The notes under the pieces are model-generated. The model did no database searches and had not been told where the DNA came from. It saw only the letters and a program-made list of their open reading frames with translations. 64,000 nt of DNA from Pelodera strongyloides (taxonomy: Eukaryota > Nematoda > Chromadorea > Rhabditida > Rhabditidae). Numbering within the stretch: position 1 is the first letter of the stretch; every line of letters begins with the position of its first letter. The stretch lies in NCBI GenBank assembly GCA_036852015.1, contig JAANDG010000243.1, positions 124,001-188,000 of the forward strand, given 5' to 3'. This document shows, in pieces, positions 53,801 through 64,000 of the stretch. The position numbers and the translations under genes are program-made.

Positions 53801-56800
53801 TCCCACATCGTAGGCAGCACATCTTCGTTGTAACGTTTCCGCAGCTGGTTCATGTGTCGCTTCCAAGTCCGTCCATCGGTCGTAATTACTTCGTAGATTG
53901 TTCTTCCAATCTTCCTCAGCACACGAGCAGGTATCCACGTCGGCTTTGCTGGATTCTTGTAATCACGAGCGTATACTAGGGCGTCTTCAGTCAATTCCTT
54001 GTTGCGAGCACCATGATGACGATTGAACTGTTCCTCCATCTTCGTTCTTCTTTCCTCGGGAAGATGGTTTTCTTCTTTTACACTTCTTCGATACGTTCGA
54101 GATAGCGTAGTCAACGGAGTTCTCAACGGTCGGCCAATAAAGTTTTCTGCAGGCGATCGTTTTCCAGGTGAAGATGTGCACGGAGTCGAACGGTAGGTCA
54201 TCAGGAACTTCTGCAGCATCTCGGCTGTTGTTCCCTCTCCCTTCAATTTCTTGAGAGTCCTCTTGAACGTATCCACAAAGCGTTCAGCTTGTCCGTTTGA
54301 GTGGGGGTGAAATGGTGGCGTTTTCACATGCTTGATCCCACTTCTCCGGCAATATTCTTCAAACTCCTTCGATGTGAACTGCGAACCATTATCTGACACA
54401 AGTACTTCAGGGAAGCCAAATTGTGCAAATATTTTACCAACCTCTTTAATCGTAGCAGTGGCGGATGTCGTTGTCATCTCTCTTATTTCCGGCCACTTGG
54501 AGTAGGCATCCACGACCACCAGGTACATACGTCCTTCCATTGGTCCAGCGAAATCAATGTGAATCCTCTCCATTGCACGAGTACAGTCGGGCCATGGTTT
54601 CAGTTCGTTCTTCAAGGGCATCTTCGCGGCACTTTGGCAAGGTACACAACTCTTGACCAAATTTTCGATGTCCTTGTCCATTCCTTGCCAGTAGACGTTG
54701 TTCCTCGCCAACATCTTCATTCGTGTTGCTCCAGGGTGTCCGTCGTGCAGCATCCTCAACACTCTTCCTTGCAGTGAGTGCGGTACCACAATCCTACGTC
54801 CCAGGAAAAGGCATCCCTCGAATATCGATAATTCCATTCTTCTGCTGTGAAAGTTGTGCAGGGCAGATCCGGGTTTTCCTTGACACCATCTCCCAGTCTT
54901 CACAGATTCCACGATATTCGGTAACACATGGTCCTTTCCATTGCAGCACGAATGTCCTTTTGCATAACGGCAAAGTCCTGATCGCATCCAAATACACGGC
55001 GGCGACGTCGTCCTCAATCATTCCAATGACGATATCTTCTTCTGGCACGTGTTGCGTAGCAATCAGTCTTGATAATGCATCGGCCTGTCCAAAGCTGGTA
55101 GTTGATCGGTACTGGATCTTGAAATCGTAAGCCAGTAGCACAAGGGACCATCTTTGAAGGCGATTTGTTGAGTTAACCGATATTCCTTTCCTGCTTCCAA
55201 ACACGGCAAGCAGTGGCTTGTGATCAGTCAACAACATGAAGGGTCGTCCATATATGTAGCGGTGAAATTTCCTTACGGCATACACTAGGGCGAGTGCTTC
55301 CTTCTCAATCTGTCCATAATTCTTCTCCGCAGGCGTGAGGGCGCGACTGCAATGCCATATTGCCTTTTCCATTCCATTCGGGTATCGGTGAGAGATGACT
55401 GCTCCAATCCCGTAGTCGCTTGCGTCTGCTGCCACCACAATCTCCATCTTTGGATCGTAGTGCGTCAAGAGAAGATCCGATTGCAACACTTCTTGAGCTT
55501 CTCGAAGGCTTCCTTGCAATCCTTGGACCAGACGAACTCGGTGTCCTTTTTCTTCAGTGCGTCCAATGGTGCACGAAATGAACGCATGTCTGATACAAAC
55601 GACGAATAATAACTAACTAACCCAAGAAACGATTCAACCTGCTGCAGGTTCTTGGGTTCCGGCATATTCTTGATTGATCGCGGCAATCTTCTCTGGTCCG
55701 GTCGACGGCCGTCCTTGTCGATAACATGTCCCAGGAATCGGATCTGTCGCTGGGCGAAACTGCACTTCTCCAGTCGAACACGAAAACCATAGTCGTTGAT
55801 CCTCTCAAATAGATTGCGGACGTTCCTATTGTGCTCCTCCAATGATCCTCCGGTGACGATCACATCATCCAAATAGGCAGCACATCCTTCCAATCCTGCG
55901 ATCATCGAATCCATCACTTGTTGAAATATGCCGGGTGCAGATTTAACTCCAAAGGGTAGGCGATTGTACCGGAACAATCCCTTCTGCGTCGTAATCGTGA
56001 CCAGCTCCTTTGAAGATTCTTCAACTTCGATCTGCAGATAAGCATCAGCGAAGTCGATCTGCGTAAAATATTTACCTCCATTGAGTTGCGCGAAGATTTC
56101 TTCTGCTGTCGGTAATGGGTGGCGATGCAGTTCCAAAGCGTCGTTGAGTCCTGTCGAAAAGTCTGAGCACACCCTCACGGCTCCAGTCTTCCTTTTCACA
56201 GCGACGATTGGCGCGGCCCATCTTGAATACTCCACTGGCGAGACGACTCCTTGCTCGACTAGCCGGTCGATCTCCTTCATTACCAGTGGCTCCACAACGA
56301 ACGGTATCTTCCTCTTCGCGGCGAAAATCGGTTGAGCATCCTTCTTCAGTACAAACCGGGCTTTCATCTTCGAACAGCGCCCCAGCTCCTTCTTGAACAC
56401 ATCCGGAAACTCCAGTCGAAGTCCTTCCGTCAATTCTGTAGTCTTCACTGTACAACACATTGTATCGAATGTTTCCTTGAACGGCGGCAGCTGATCGATC
56501 CAATCGATTCCCAGTAGCTTAATATCCTCGGTCACATAGCAGCTTCCGTGACCACTGAATTCCTTGCACGCGAAATCTGTCCTCAGACGTCCCATCACGG
56601 CGATCGGTGTTCCATTGGCAGCTTTCAATTTTGTGTCCACACTCTCCAGCGTCGGCGATCCCAATGACCTCCATGTAGCTCGATCGATCAGTGTGACATC
56701 AGCTCCAGTGTCCAATTGCATCTCCACTCGTTGAGATCCAATATTGACTTCCACCATCTTCCGTGTCGCGGCAATAACGATGCTTTCGTCCTCCTCGATT

Positions 56801-59800
56801 TTCTTAGCGTAGGCAGGTCCTCCACGTTTGCCATCCCTCCATTTCCTCTGGGTAGGCGGTTGGGCAGGTCTTCCACGTCCTACTTTTCTCTGGCAGTTGC
56901 TTGCATAGTGTCCTATCTCACCACAATTATAGCACGCTCCTCGAACCATAGGTTTCTCCGGAATAGCTTCCTTGCTAGGGTTGCTTCTCCAGTTCCTCCT
57001 CCTTTGGTTCAGAACCTTATTCACTTCACTTACTTGTTTGTCTCCTCCTATCCGGGCTGCATCCTTGATCAAAGTCTGCATCGAATCACACTCGACCAAC
57101 AGATCCTCCAACTGGCACGTTTCCGTCACTTCCAGCTTCCGCAGCAAACGTTTCCTCAGTTCACTGTCTTCAGGTTGTTGCAGTCCACCAACGAACAGTA
57201 ATGTCTTGAAGTCTTGCTCCTTCATGTCCTTGAGTAAAGCGGCTTCACACATGCGGTTGACACTTGAGGCGTACTCTCTGTACGACTCTCCTGGTTGTCT
57301 GGTCGTCCTCAGCGCGTTGTACCTCCTTCTGAAGATCGTCGATTTTTCTCCGAACAGCTTCTCCAATTCCTGGGACAGCTCCTTGATCGGTAGATCCTTG
57401 ATCCTCTTCGGCGCGACGACGTTGCTCAGCCTGGCGTATGCACGGTCGTTCAGCTTGGATATCAGCAACCTGGCTTGTTCGGCTTCCGACAAACCACCTC
57501 CTTCCGCAGTGACGATGTCCTCGAAACGTTGGAACCACTTGGTGAAAGTGACTCCTCCATCAGCATCGTACTCGAAAATCGTGATCCTGTCACCCAACAT
57601 CGACGCCAGCGGTGCTCCTCCTGACGATGCGGCTCCGCTCCGCTGTTCCAGCAACTTCAGCAACCTTTCTTCTCTATTCTTTGCGTCCTCATCACGCTTC
57701 CTGGAGTCCTCCAGCAGCTCCTTGATCAGCTTCTGTTGCTCCTTGAACAACTTCTGCTGCTCCTCCAACGCGGTCTTCTCGGCTCCTGGGGACATCCTAT
57801 ATTCGAAAACCACCGAAAACCGAACTGCAAATTTTCGAAAATGCGCAAATCCGAGCGCAGTAAACTGCTAGCTCAAGGATATTTTCGAAAATAAGCGTCG
57901 ATCCTCCGGAGTTTCGAAAGTCGAATCCTTGAACGCCAATTGATGCGACCACGAGGCACACGTAGAGTAGAGTAGTTTATTGTAGCAGGCAAGACAATAT
58001 CTATACGCTATTTCACCAGGTATATATAGTAATGCTATATATGCAAATACGTCTATAATAACGTTTCTAGACGTAAACAATGACTAGTCGTAGACTAATG
58101 AATATAGCATAATGGAACAGTAAAATACTACGTTTCAAAGGTAGTGTTCCCAACACACCCATTTAGCTGTATGCGTGCGGCACAAATACCAGTGGTTTAT
58201 TGGGCCTAGGAAAAGAGTCTGGCCCATTTCCGGTGACCAAAGTGAACTTACCACCGTTGAGGGAACTTATATTGGATGAGGTAAGGTTACGGTAGAGGTA
58301 GATTTGTTTTTTTTTATTTCGGAGCATCGTGTTTTACTGTACTTTTAGTTGTACGTCAAATTATATTCACTTTAACTGGTTTTATAGTTATCTAAGTGGG
58401 CACGTGGGCAGTAAACGAATAAACTTTTGAATCTGGAGAAAAAAAGGCTTGAATCGGGTGAAGGCTTGATTCTGAAGAAAAATACTCCCCGAAAAGGAAC
58501 TAGAAACAGCTACTTTCCAACACTGTTTCACTGATTCATTTTAGTGGGTAACAATCGTCTGATGACTTTTTTTGATATTTCAATTTCGGTTCGGTGTTTT
58601 TGTTTGCAAAATATTCATTCCCTAATTTCGTTCAGATTGTTGTCGGTGAAAAGTTCACCCTAATCACAACCACTCTCCGGGGACAATTCCTCCTGTCGGG
58701 TGTGCAGTTCGGACAGTTTATGCTCAAGAACACTTTTGACTTTTATGAAGGTTAGCTGCTTACGTCAAGCATTTTTCATCCTGTTTAGCCTATGATCTAA
58801 CATATTTTCATGTGGCATTTCAAGGTCCCAGTGATTCCATGCCGTCGTCCCGCAAATAAGTTTTGCCGTATGGGGACGGCACACACACACTCTAGAATGC
58901 GCGGGTTGCGCGCCATGGTGGCTCTAATGCCAGGTGGTGCACCTGCCGCGCCCGTTTCAAAATTTGAGCTGCAAGTTGTGCACTTTTCGGGGGGCGCATC
59001 CCAAGCACCCTAAAGCGAGTTCGCCGCTCCGATGTGGCGAACACCCTTGTGTGCGCAGCCCACAGCCACAACGCAGAGTTTGATCAGCGAAACTGGGTCC
59101 TAAATTATTTTCATTTCCAGACTTTGAGCCAGAGTGGAATGACTGCATGAAACCTTGTCAGTTGTCCTTTGAACTCAGTCCTCGTATATCACCACAACAA
59201 CACTGTGGAATTGCAACTGGGCAGATTGCCAACTTTTCCTGGAAGGAGCATAGTTATTCGGTCAGTTTGTTTTCAGTTTCTTCACTTTTTATTGGAAAGT
59301 ACTGTAGAAGGTAGGTATGTATTCAAAGAGAAAGGGCTACAAGTTTTACAGAAACACGACTGAGCTAGACAACAGTTTCTGTTTTTCACGCAGCGTTGAG
59401 TTACTATAGCTTATCGCCACCGATCGCGTTTTGACTGTGTAGTGTATTGGGTTGACACTGATCGTTTGAATGTAAGATACATGAACAATAATATTTCTTT
59501 GATTTAGGTGCGATTCGTACTTTACAACGGGCTCAATTATCGTTTTGGACGTTCGTCACAGATCGGACAGGTTCTGTTTATGATCGATGGAATACCAATG
59601 CCTCTAGGTGAGAATTGGGCCTTTGGGAAAGTTAGATTCTATCGATTCGATTAATATAGTGACTGGTGTACGTCACGGGCTCTTAGGGCTGTTATGATAT
59701 TGATTGATTGACGAGTATACGGTACCTATGTTTTACATTATCTTCGTGGAAAACCAAAAACCCCGATATGGCCCCGATCACGTCCCTCAAAAAATCGGGC

Positions 59801-62800
59801 CGTGATCGGGGTCATATCGGGTTTTTTTGGAAATGATCGGGGTCATATCGGGGTTTTTTGGAAAGGATCGGGGCCATATCCGGGTTTTTTTCCAAAATAA
59901 TCGGTGTGAACCGGTTTTACGGTATCACAGGAAAGTGGAAACCCCGATATGACCCCGATTATTTTGGAAAAAACCCCGATATGACCCCGATCCTTCCAAA
60001 AAACCCCGATATGGCCCCGATCACGTCCCGCAAAAAGCCCGATCACGAATAATCGGGGCCATATCGGGAACAGTTCCCAATATAACCCCGATTATTTCAA
60101 AAAACCCCGATATGGCCCCGATTATTTGTCGAAAAAACCCCGATATGGCCCCGATATGGCATTTCCAAAAAACCCCGACCCCGATTTTTTCCAGAAAACC
60201 CCAATATGGCCCGATCACGGCCGATTTTTTGGGGACGTGATCGGGGCCATATCGGGGTTTTTGATTTCCCATGATCTGCATGGAAAACCAAAAACCCCGA
60301 TATGGCCCCGATCACGTCCCTCAAAAAATCGGGCCGTGATCGGGGCCATATCGGGGTTTTCTGGAAAATAATCGGGGTCATATCGGGGATTTTGGAAATG
60401 ATCGGGGTCATATCGGGGTTTTTCGACAAATAATCGGGGTCATATCGGGGTTTTTCGACAAATAATCGGGGTCATATCGGGGTTTTTTGAAATAATCGGG
60501 GTTATATTGGGAACTGTTCCCGATATGGCCCCGATTATTCGTGATCGGGCTTTTTGCGGGACGTGATCGGGGTCATGTCGGGGTTTTTTGGAAGAATCGG
60601 GGTCATAACGGGGTTTTTTCCAAAATAATCGGGGCCATATCGGGGCTTCCACTTTCCTGTTTTGTGAACCGTTACGTTAATTAGCCTGTCATTTCAGATG
60701 TGGCCGAGTTCAATGTTGATGATAAGGCACGAGTGTTCCTGAGAGCGTCATTGGATAGCGGAGTTTCAAGGGTGAGTATCATTATGATTAGTTTAAAGTA
60801 TGTCTGATAGTCTAAGTAAGATTGATCAGTTGTTATTCTCAAATAATAATCGGAAGATTCGTAAAAATATGTAATCGGCTGCGATTTTTTTGGTCCTGAT
60901 ATATCGATATGTTTCATCACGCGAGTAAAAGTTGCTAAAAGCGTGTGAATTTGCTTTTGCTCGGTAGTGTCTTTGCCCATGTGGAATTACGTAGGACGAA
61001 ATATTCAAAAAGTCTTCCGTCTTGTGTTAGTACCTTATCTTATTTCAGGTTTATTCTATATACACCGGTCATGTGGAATTATGGCACGTGTCCGACGATG
61101 ACCCTTTTGAAGTCCGATTGAAGGCGAAGCAAAGTTCTGCTATCGATTTAAAAGTGATCTTTGTGTTACAGGTGCGGTTTCAAGGTTGTTTTTACTTTTT
61201 TTTCATTCTTAACTTACTCTTAATAGGAAACTATTTTGTCTTTAAACACATACTAGGGTTTCCAAGTATCCCAAAAACTCGGTGTGGTTCTGGCAATACT
61301 ACCGTATTTCTGTATCTAATGTGAAAAATAGAAAAAATATTCTCGTGTAGTTCCAAGATACGGAAAATTTTCAGCATACTTTATAAGTCTCTCCTGTTTC
61401 TTGTACGGTACACTTGATGTGTATTCGACAACTACGATACACCACTTAGAATCGGACCACCTCGTGCGCTCACCTACCTACAGTATACTGAGGATTTGCG
61501 GCCCTCGCTCTTATATAAAATATGAGGCCATATTCACCACTTAATTCCCCATGGGGGAATTCCCCGTCTTTTTCTCTGCAGTCTCACATTAGAATACTAT
61601 TTTCTGTCACCAGGGAATATTTCCCCGAGGGAATAGGGAATCCGAGTGGTGAATATGGCCTCTGGTGTTTACAGCCTGTGCCGAACACGTGTTTTGCCTC
61701 GTCTCTATGTGTTTCTGCCGATGGAGAGAATGTGCTCTATGTTATTGGTCGATCAGAATTACAAGATAAAGGAGCGAGAGACTGGACATGTCTTCGACTA
61801 CTACAAGAACCGATTAAAGAGGTTCCATTCGATTGTAAGGTGAGTGGAATGAAACAAATAGACAAACAATACAAAACAAAAGACCTCGGGTTGTTTCATC
61901 AACCCGGTAAACGGGTTAATAGTTCGAGGGTAAGGGGTGATTTAGTGGTATAAGCGTCTAAGGGAGTTTCCGGAGTAGCGCTGGCACGCTGGCGCGGCGG
62001 CTCGTCGGTTCTACTTTCGGCGTTTTCTCGAAATGGATATCTTACTGTTAGCTTGTTAACCTGTGTTATTTGAGGTAACAATTGAAGGACGTTCGTGGAG
62101 CGTGATGTCTTCTGTTCTGCAAATCCGAATCCCAAACTTTGAATGTTTTATGAATAAGAAAATTTTCCATCTGGAGTGGGTGAGTTTTATGTTTATTTTC
62201 TGTAGGTGTAAAATATGTCCTAGCATCTCTGCTGGGCGCAATGTGTGTGTGCGTATAAAGGTCGCTTGAAACATTACAATGCAACAGTGCGACCGTAATG
62301 AAAATAAGTGAATACAGTACCCGGATTCCACAGGATAAAGGAGCCGTGTTCTCTTCTAACGGGAACAAATCTAGGGAAGAAAAATACTAAGCCGGTTACT
62401 TTTCTTACTATAATAACACAGTTTTTCTTCAGGTCTTTGAAAAGGTTCCGCGTGCTTATCACATCTCTGACAAGAAGATACTACTCGCTGTTGCAGGAAT
62501 GATTGTGGATTTTATACGCGCGGGCGCTGTTGATTGGAATATACCAGGTTATTGATTGATTTTTGTTTTAATTTTGAATCGCATTTTTGTTCTTATATAC
62601 AATATTTTTTAATTTTGACTTATGCAACACCTTATGCACTCTATATTTTCTTGTACACATATGGTATTTAAAGAATTTATACTGGAATAATTCGATTCAG
62701 TTTAAAGCGAAGTGCCGGTCGGTTTTTGAAACACCGAGTACACCAGCTTTCTTATGCATCCTATGCAAATGAACAGAAATTAGAATAAACAAAATCGAGC

Positions 62801-63799
62801 TAAATTCGAGCAAATTAGCACAAATAAGTAAGAAGTCAGTTGTACACGATGGGTTTCAAAAACCGGCCGGTATTTCGCTTTAAAAACTATCTTGGTTAAG
62901 GTTTGGACATTGACTCAACTAATTATGCATTCGCGGTGACAGTTCTGAAGATTTTGGGTCTAGAATTGGATGGAGTTGGTCCTGAAAGTGGCTACGAGAC
63001 AAGGGCTGTCGTGCCAAGGTTAGCCTTTTTGGACTGTCTATGGAGTTGGCTTTTTGTGTAGTCTGTAGTCTGCTCGCTGAAATTGCTTTGGATTTTTTCC
63101 GGCACAGGGGAATGAAAAAGAACTACAGGTATAGTTCGTCGAATCGTTTATGCGGTTGCTGAAACATGGTAGTTATAATATTGAGTTCGTTCGAACCTAT
63201 CTGCTTGCCGTAGTGTATCGTTTACCAGGGCCCTTGTAATTATAAATTATTTGATGTTGGTAAATCATCGTTTTAGATTTGGACTGACTGGAACGGCTAG
63301 CACGAACTGTGTACTTGAATGCGTTGATGAGGATATAGATTCGGATGAAAATTGTGTGGAAATCAATGCGAACAGGTAAATTTTTGAATAAATTATTCCT
63401 CACAATCAATACTCAAATAAGGGTAGTTAGTGAGGTCTTAGCGCTGCCATTTTGGTATTGTTAGCGGTCTTTTTTGCTTATCTGGGATATTATTCGACTT
63501 TATGTGAAATGCACTGATATATGATGTATTAGTTGTCCGTTTGTTGTGCATTTCCAGGCGGAAGCGCAAAAGTTTTTATTTTTTAACCTATACCATTATT
63601 TCAGGCAACTTCTCGAGCTGCATTCTCTCTACTTTGTGCTGGCTGGGAAATATGACTCGAAAACTAGGTTTGTCATACGAGCGAATGTGGACTTGGTCAG
63701 ACACATTGTGGAGGCATTAGCCACACCCGCGAGTCTGGAGCAGAGAACGCAGCATGAGGTGAAAATTGAGGGCATAGACGTTTCTTACATCTTCCTCTT

Positions 63800-63837
<38 letters not shown>

Positions 63838-64000
63838 CTGAATTGATGCCTACGTGAAGTTTAGTGTGCTTGAAGGCTTTGTATCCATTTTAGACCAGTC
63901 TTCGGTTCTGTAGTGCTCAACCCTTTTACAATTCCCATTTTCTAGCTGAGGAAGATGCTTTCGATTTGTGATCGCTATGGAATGGACATATTGATTGAGG
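50871..64000 (+). CDS. RCC1-repeat protein with BTB-like segments (5' part; continues past the window)
   Basis: Exons: 50871-50933, 51232-51366, 51569-51721, 51876-52020, 52152-52258, 52516-52662, 53128-53190, 58167-58280, 58636-58750, 59121-59260, 59508-59607, 60698-60771, 61049-61171, 61675-61839, 62075-62179, 62433-62547, 62901-63018, 63108-63128, 63277-63375, 63605-63758, 63945 onward. About 770 residues join in phase from ATG 50871. Residues 1-165 are helical and unassigned. Next come RCC1-type repeats (YGLGSNRHYNVG, HSLFLSADGSVYACG, VDIAAGEGYSLFLT, LYACGTNTSGLLGLG, VVGEKFTLITT). Exons from 62075 resemble divergent BTB folds (EGRSWSVMSSVLQIR; later NVDLVRHIVEALA...ICDRYGMDILIE). The order recalls IBtk, which starts with ankyrin repeats not seen here; other RCC1 proteins remain possible. 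An LTR retrotransposon lies in one intron. Confidence 0.75.
50992..51123. mobile_element. perfect 48-bp inverted repeat element
   Basis: Left arm 50992-51039 and right arm 51076-51123 are exact reverse complements around a 36-nt loop. Each arm contains CATCTCGGAATC twice. It is in the first coding intron of the RCC1-repeat gene. It looks like a very young small foldback/MITE. Confidence 0.9.
53369..53583 (-). repeat. 3' LTR of the Gypsy element
   Basis: 215 bp, identical to the other LTR except for one T/C difference near 53430. Confidence 0.95.
53584..53593 (-). other. polypurine tract
   Basis: AGGGGAGG-containing purine run on the minus strand directly upstream of the 3' LTR, where plus-strand DNA synthesis is primed in LTR elements. 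Confidence 0.75.
53593..55017 (-). pseudogene. Gypsy integrase portion of pol (separate frame)
   Basis: This open frame carries the integrase. The zinc-binding N-terminal part has H91, H94 and C124, C127. The catalytic triad is D155 (HIDFAGP), D209 (SDNGSQF) and E245 (NGQAE) with the usual 35-residue D-E spacing. The basic C-terminal region and an acidic tail follow. Homology to the family begins only near residue 60, so the first part of the frame is not real protein; the true junction with the RNase H frame lies around 54930-54960, where a frame change has occurred. Confidence 0.85.
54794..55519 (-). pseudogene. Gypsy RNase H portion of pol (separate frame)
   Basis: RNase H of the Ty3/Gypsy type: VAADASDYGIGAV, IWHCSRALTPAEKNYGQIEKEALALVYAV, RPFMLLTDHKPLLAVFG. 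It follows the reverse transcriptase in the element but is in another frame; the switch is a single-base difference near 55490. The frame loses homology after about residue 185, where the integrase frame takes over. Confidence 0.85.
55465..57813 (-). CDS. Gypsy gag-pol: Gag, protease and reverse transcriptase
   Basis: A 782-residue open frame. Residues 1-60 form a charged coiled coil; 75-270 is the retrotransposon Gag region; a CCHC zinc knuckle lies at 294-307 (CYNCGEIGHYASNC); the aspartic protease motif DTGA is at 368-371; the reverse transcriptase has IDFADAY at 586-592 and the catalytic YLDD at 647-650. Gag and pol are fused in one frame without a stop. The frame ends prematurely just after the RT connection region because of the frame change near 55490. 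Confidence 0.9.
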   Translation of the reverse strand: MVFEYRMSPGAEKTALEEQQKLFKEQQKLIKELLEDSRKRDEDAKNREERLLKLLEQRSGAASSGGAPLASMLGDRITIFEYDADGGVTFTKWFQRFEDIVTAEGGGLSEAEQARLLISKLNDRAYARLSNVVAPKRIKDLPIKELSQELEKLFGEKSTIFRRRYNALRTTRQPGESYREYASSVNRMCEAALLKDMKEQDFKTLLFVGGLQQPEDSELRKRLLRKLEVTETCQLEDLLVECDSMQTLIKDAARIGGDKQVSEVNKVLNQRRRNWRSNPSKEAIPEKPMVRGACYNCGEIGHYASNCQRKVGRGRPAQPPTQRKWRDGKRGGPAYAKKIEEDESIVIAATRKMVEVNIGSQRVEMQLDTGADVTLIDRATWRSLGSPTLESVDTKLKAANGTPIAVMGRLRTDFACKEFSGHGSCYVTEDIKLLGIDWIDQLPPFKETFDTMCCTVKTTELTEGLRLEFPDVFKKELGRCSKMKARFVLKKDAQPIFAAKRKIPFVVEPLVMKEIDRLVEQGVVSPVEYSRWAAPIVAVKRKTGAVRVCSDFSTGLNDALELHRHPLPTAEEIFAQLNGGKYFTQIDFADAYLQIEVEESSKELVTITTQKGLFRYNRLPFGVKSAPGIFQQVMDSMIAGLEGCAAYLDDVIVTGGSLEEHNRNVRNLFERINDYGFRVRLEKCSFAQRQIRFLGHVIDKDGRRPDQRRLPRSIKNMPEPKNLQQVESFLGLVSYYSSFVSDMRSFRAPLDALKKKDTEFVWSKDCKEAFEKLKKCCNRIFS
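57922..57940 (-). other. tRNA primer binding site of the Gypsy element
   Basis: Starting two bases inside the 5' LTR boundary on the minus strand, TGGCGTTCAAGGATTCGA is complementary to a tRNA 3' end including CCA. The tRNA species was not identified. Confidence 0.7.
57941..58155 (-). repeat. 5' LTR of the Gypsy element
   Basis: 215 bp; in element orientation it lies upstream of gag. Target duplication CACCC follows at 58156-58160. Confidence 0.95.
59749..60657. repeat. cluster of modular GC-rich repeats (family D), TATGG version
   Basis: Nearly fills the intron 59608-60697 of the RCC1-repeat gene. Three copies: an inverted deletion copy (59749-59927), a full direct copy (59928-60275) and a full inverted copy (60277-60657), so the last two form a palindrome of about 730 bp. 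Units read CCCCGATATGGCCCCGAT, with GACC in place of GGCC in some. Linkers match those at 15489-15830 in kind and largely in order (ATTTGTCGAAAA, CACGTCCCGCAAAAAGCCCG). Confidence 0.9.
61526..61660. mobile_element. MITE family C, copy 4
   Basis: Ends GGCCATATTCACCAC and GTGGTGAATATGGCC with the same interior as the copies in WDFY3 introns. The right end lies 14 nt before the acceptor of exon 61675-61839 in the RCC1-repeat gene. Confidence 0.85.
62701..62884. mobile_element. MITE family A, copy 7
   Basis: Inverted ends TTTAAAGCGAAGTGCCGG and CCGGCCGGTATTTCGCTTTAAA. It ends 16 nt before the acceptor of exon 62901-63018 in the RCC1-repeat gene. Confidence 0.85.
63796..63833. repeat. CT microsatellite
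   Basis: A (CT)n tract in the last complete intron of the RCC1-repeat gene in this window. Confidence 0.95.

Larger units (their letters stand above)
53369..58155 (-). mobile_element. complete Ty3/Gypsy LTR retrotransposon, antisense in an intron
   Basis: A 4,787-bp element flanked by the 5-bp target duplication CACCC (53364-53368 and 58156-58160). The LTRs are 215 bp, begin TG and end CA, and differ at one base. Gag, protease, reverse transcriptase, RNase H and integrase occur in Gypsy order on the minus strand; no envelope-like frame and no clear chromodomain. It sits in the 53191-58166 intron of the RCC1-repeat gene, and its 5' LTR ends only about 11 nt from that intron's acceptor. Confidence 0.95.

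Noticed and set aside
54421..57871. Long plus-strand frames across the Gypsy element
   Set aside because: Antisense shadows of gag-pol; the minus-strand frames carry the protease, RT, RNase H and integrase motifs.

Overview
This window is eukaryotic and almost certainly from an invertebrate animal. Coding sequence is cut into short exons by GT-AG introns, mostly 50-350 nt, many ending in TTTCAG. There are many palindromic MITE-like repeats, tRNA-derived repeats, a truncated LINE and a young Ty3/Gypsy element. The Gypsy polyprotein has the overall look of elements common in nematodes. A nematode is possible, but the lineage is not settled by the sequence. All exon boundaries below were read by eye from splice signals, reading-frame phase and homology, so single-base errors are possible.

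Left part, 1-18.4 kb: two minus-strand genes in a repeat-rich setting. The first (exons between 2698 and 681) encodes a small multi-pass membrane protein. The second (exons between 13664 and 3948) was not identified, but its splice phases agree from exon to exon; its 7.2-kb candidate intron holds a 5'-truncated LINE reverse transcriptase and several MITEs. A 405-bp tRNA-like repeat occurs twice, and a GC-rich modular repeat lies at 15.5 kb.

Centre, 18.6-49.4 kb: one plus-strand gene of about 84 coding exons encoding a roughly 3,310-residue orthologue of WDFY3/ALFY (Drosophila blue cheese), the large autophagy scaffold. The order is helical N-terminal region, ConA-like segment, PH-like domain, BEACH domain, WD40 repeats and C-terminal FYVE finger. 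Its introns carry MITEs, two or three tRNA-like elements and an 80-bp tandem repeat. A 3'UTR with a polyadenylation signal at 50532 follows.

Right part, 50.9-64 kb: a second plus-strand gene runs off the window. It has RCC1-like repeats followed by segments that look like divergent BTB folds, loosely resembling IBtk but without recognisable ankyrin repeats. One intron contains a complete antisense Ty3/Gypsy element (53369-58155) with 215-bp LTRs differing at one base and a 5-bp target duplication, but a pol region broken by two frame changes. Other introns contain a perfect 48-bp inverted repeat, a 900-bp cluster of the modular GC-rich repeat and two MITEs.

No operon-like functional link between the genes is evident. 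The most unusual signal is the modular repeat: its two loci use different core words, and within each locus nearly all units, including the ones that pair in the foldback, carry the same word.
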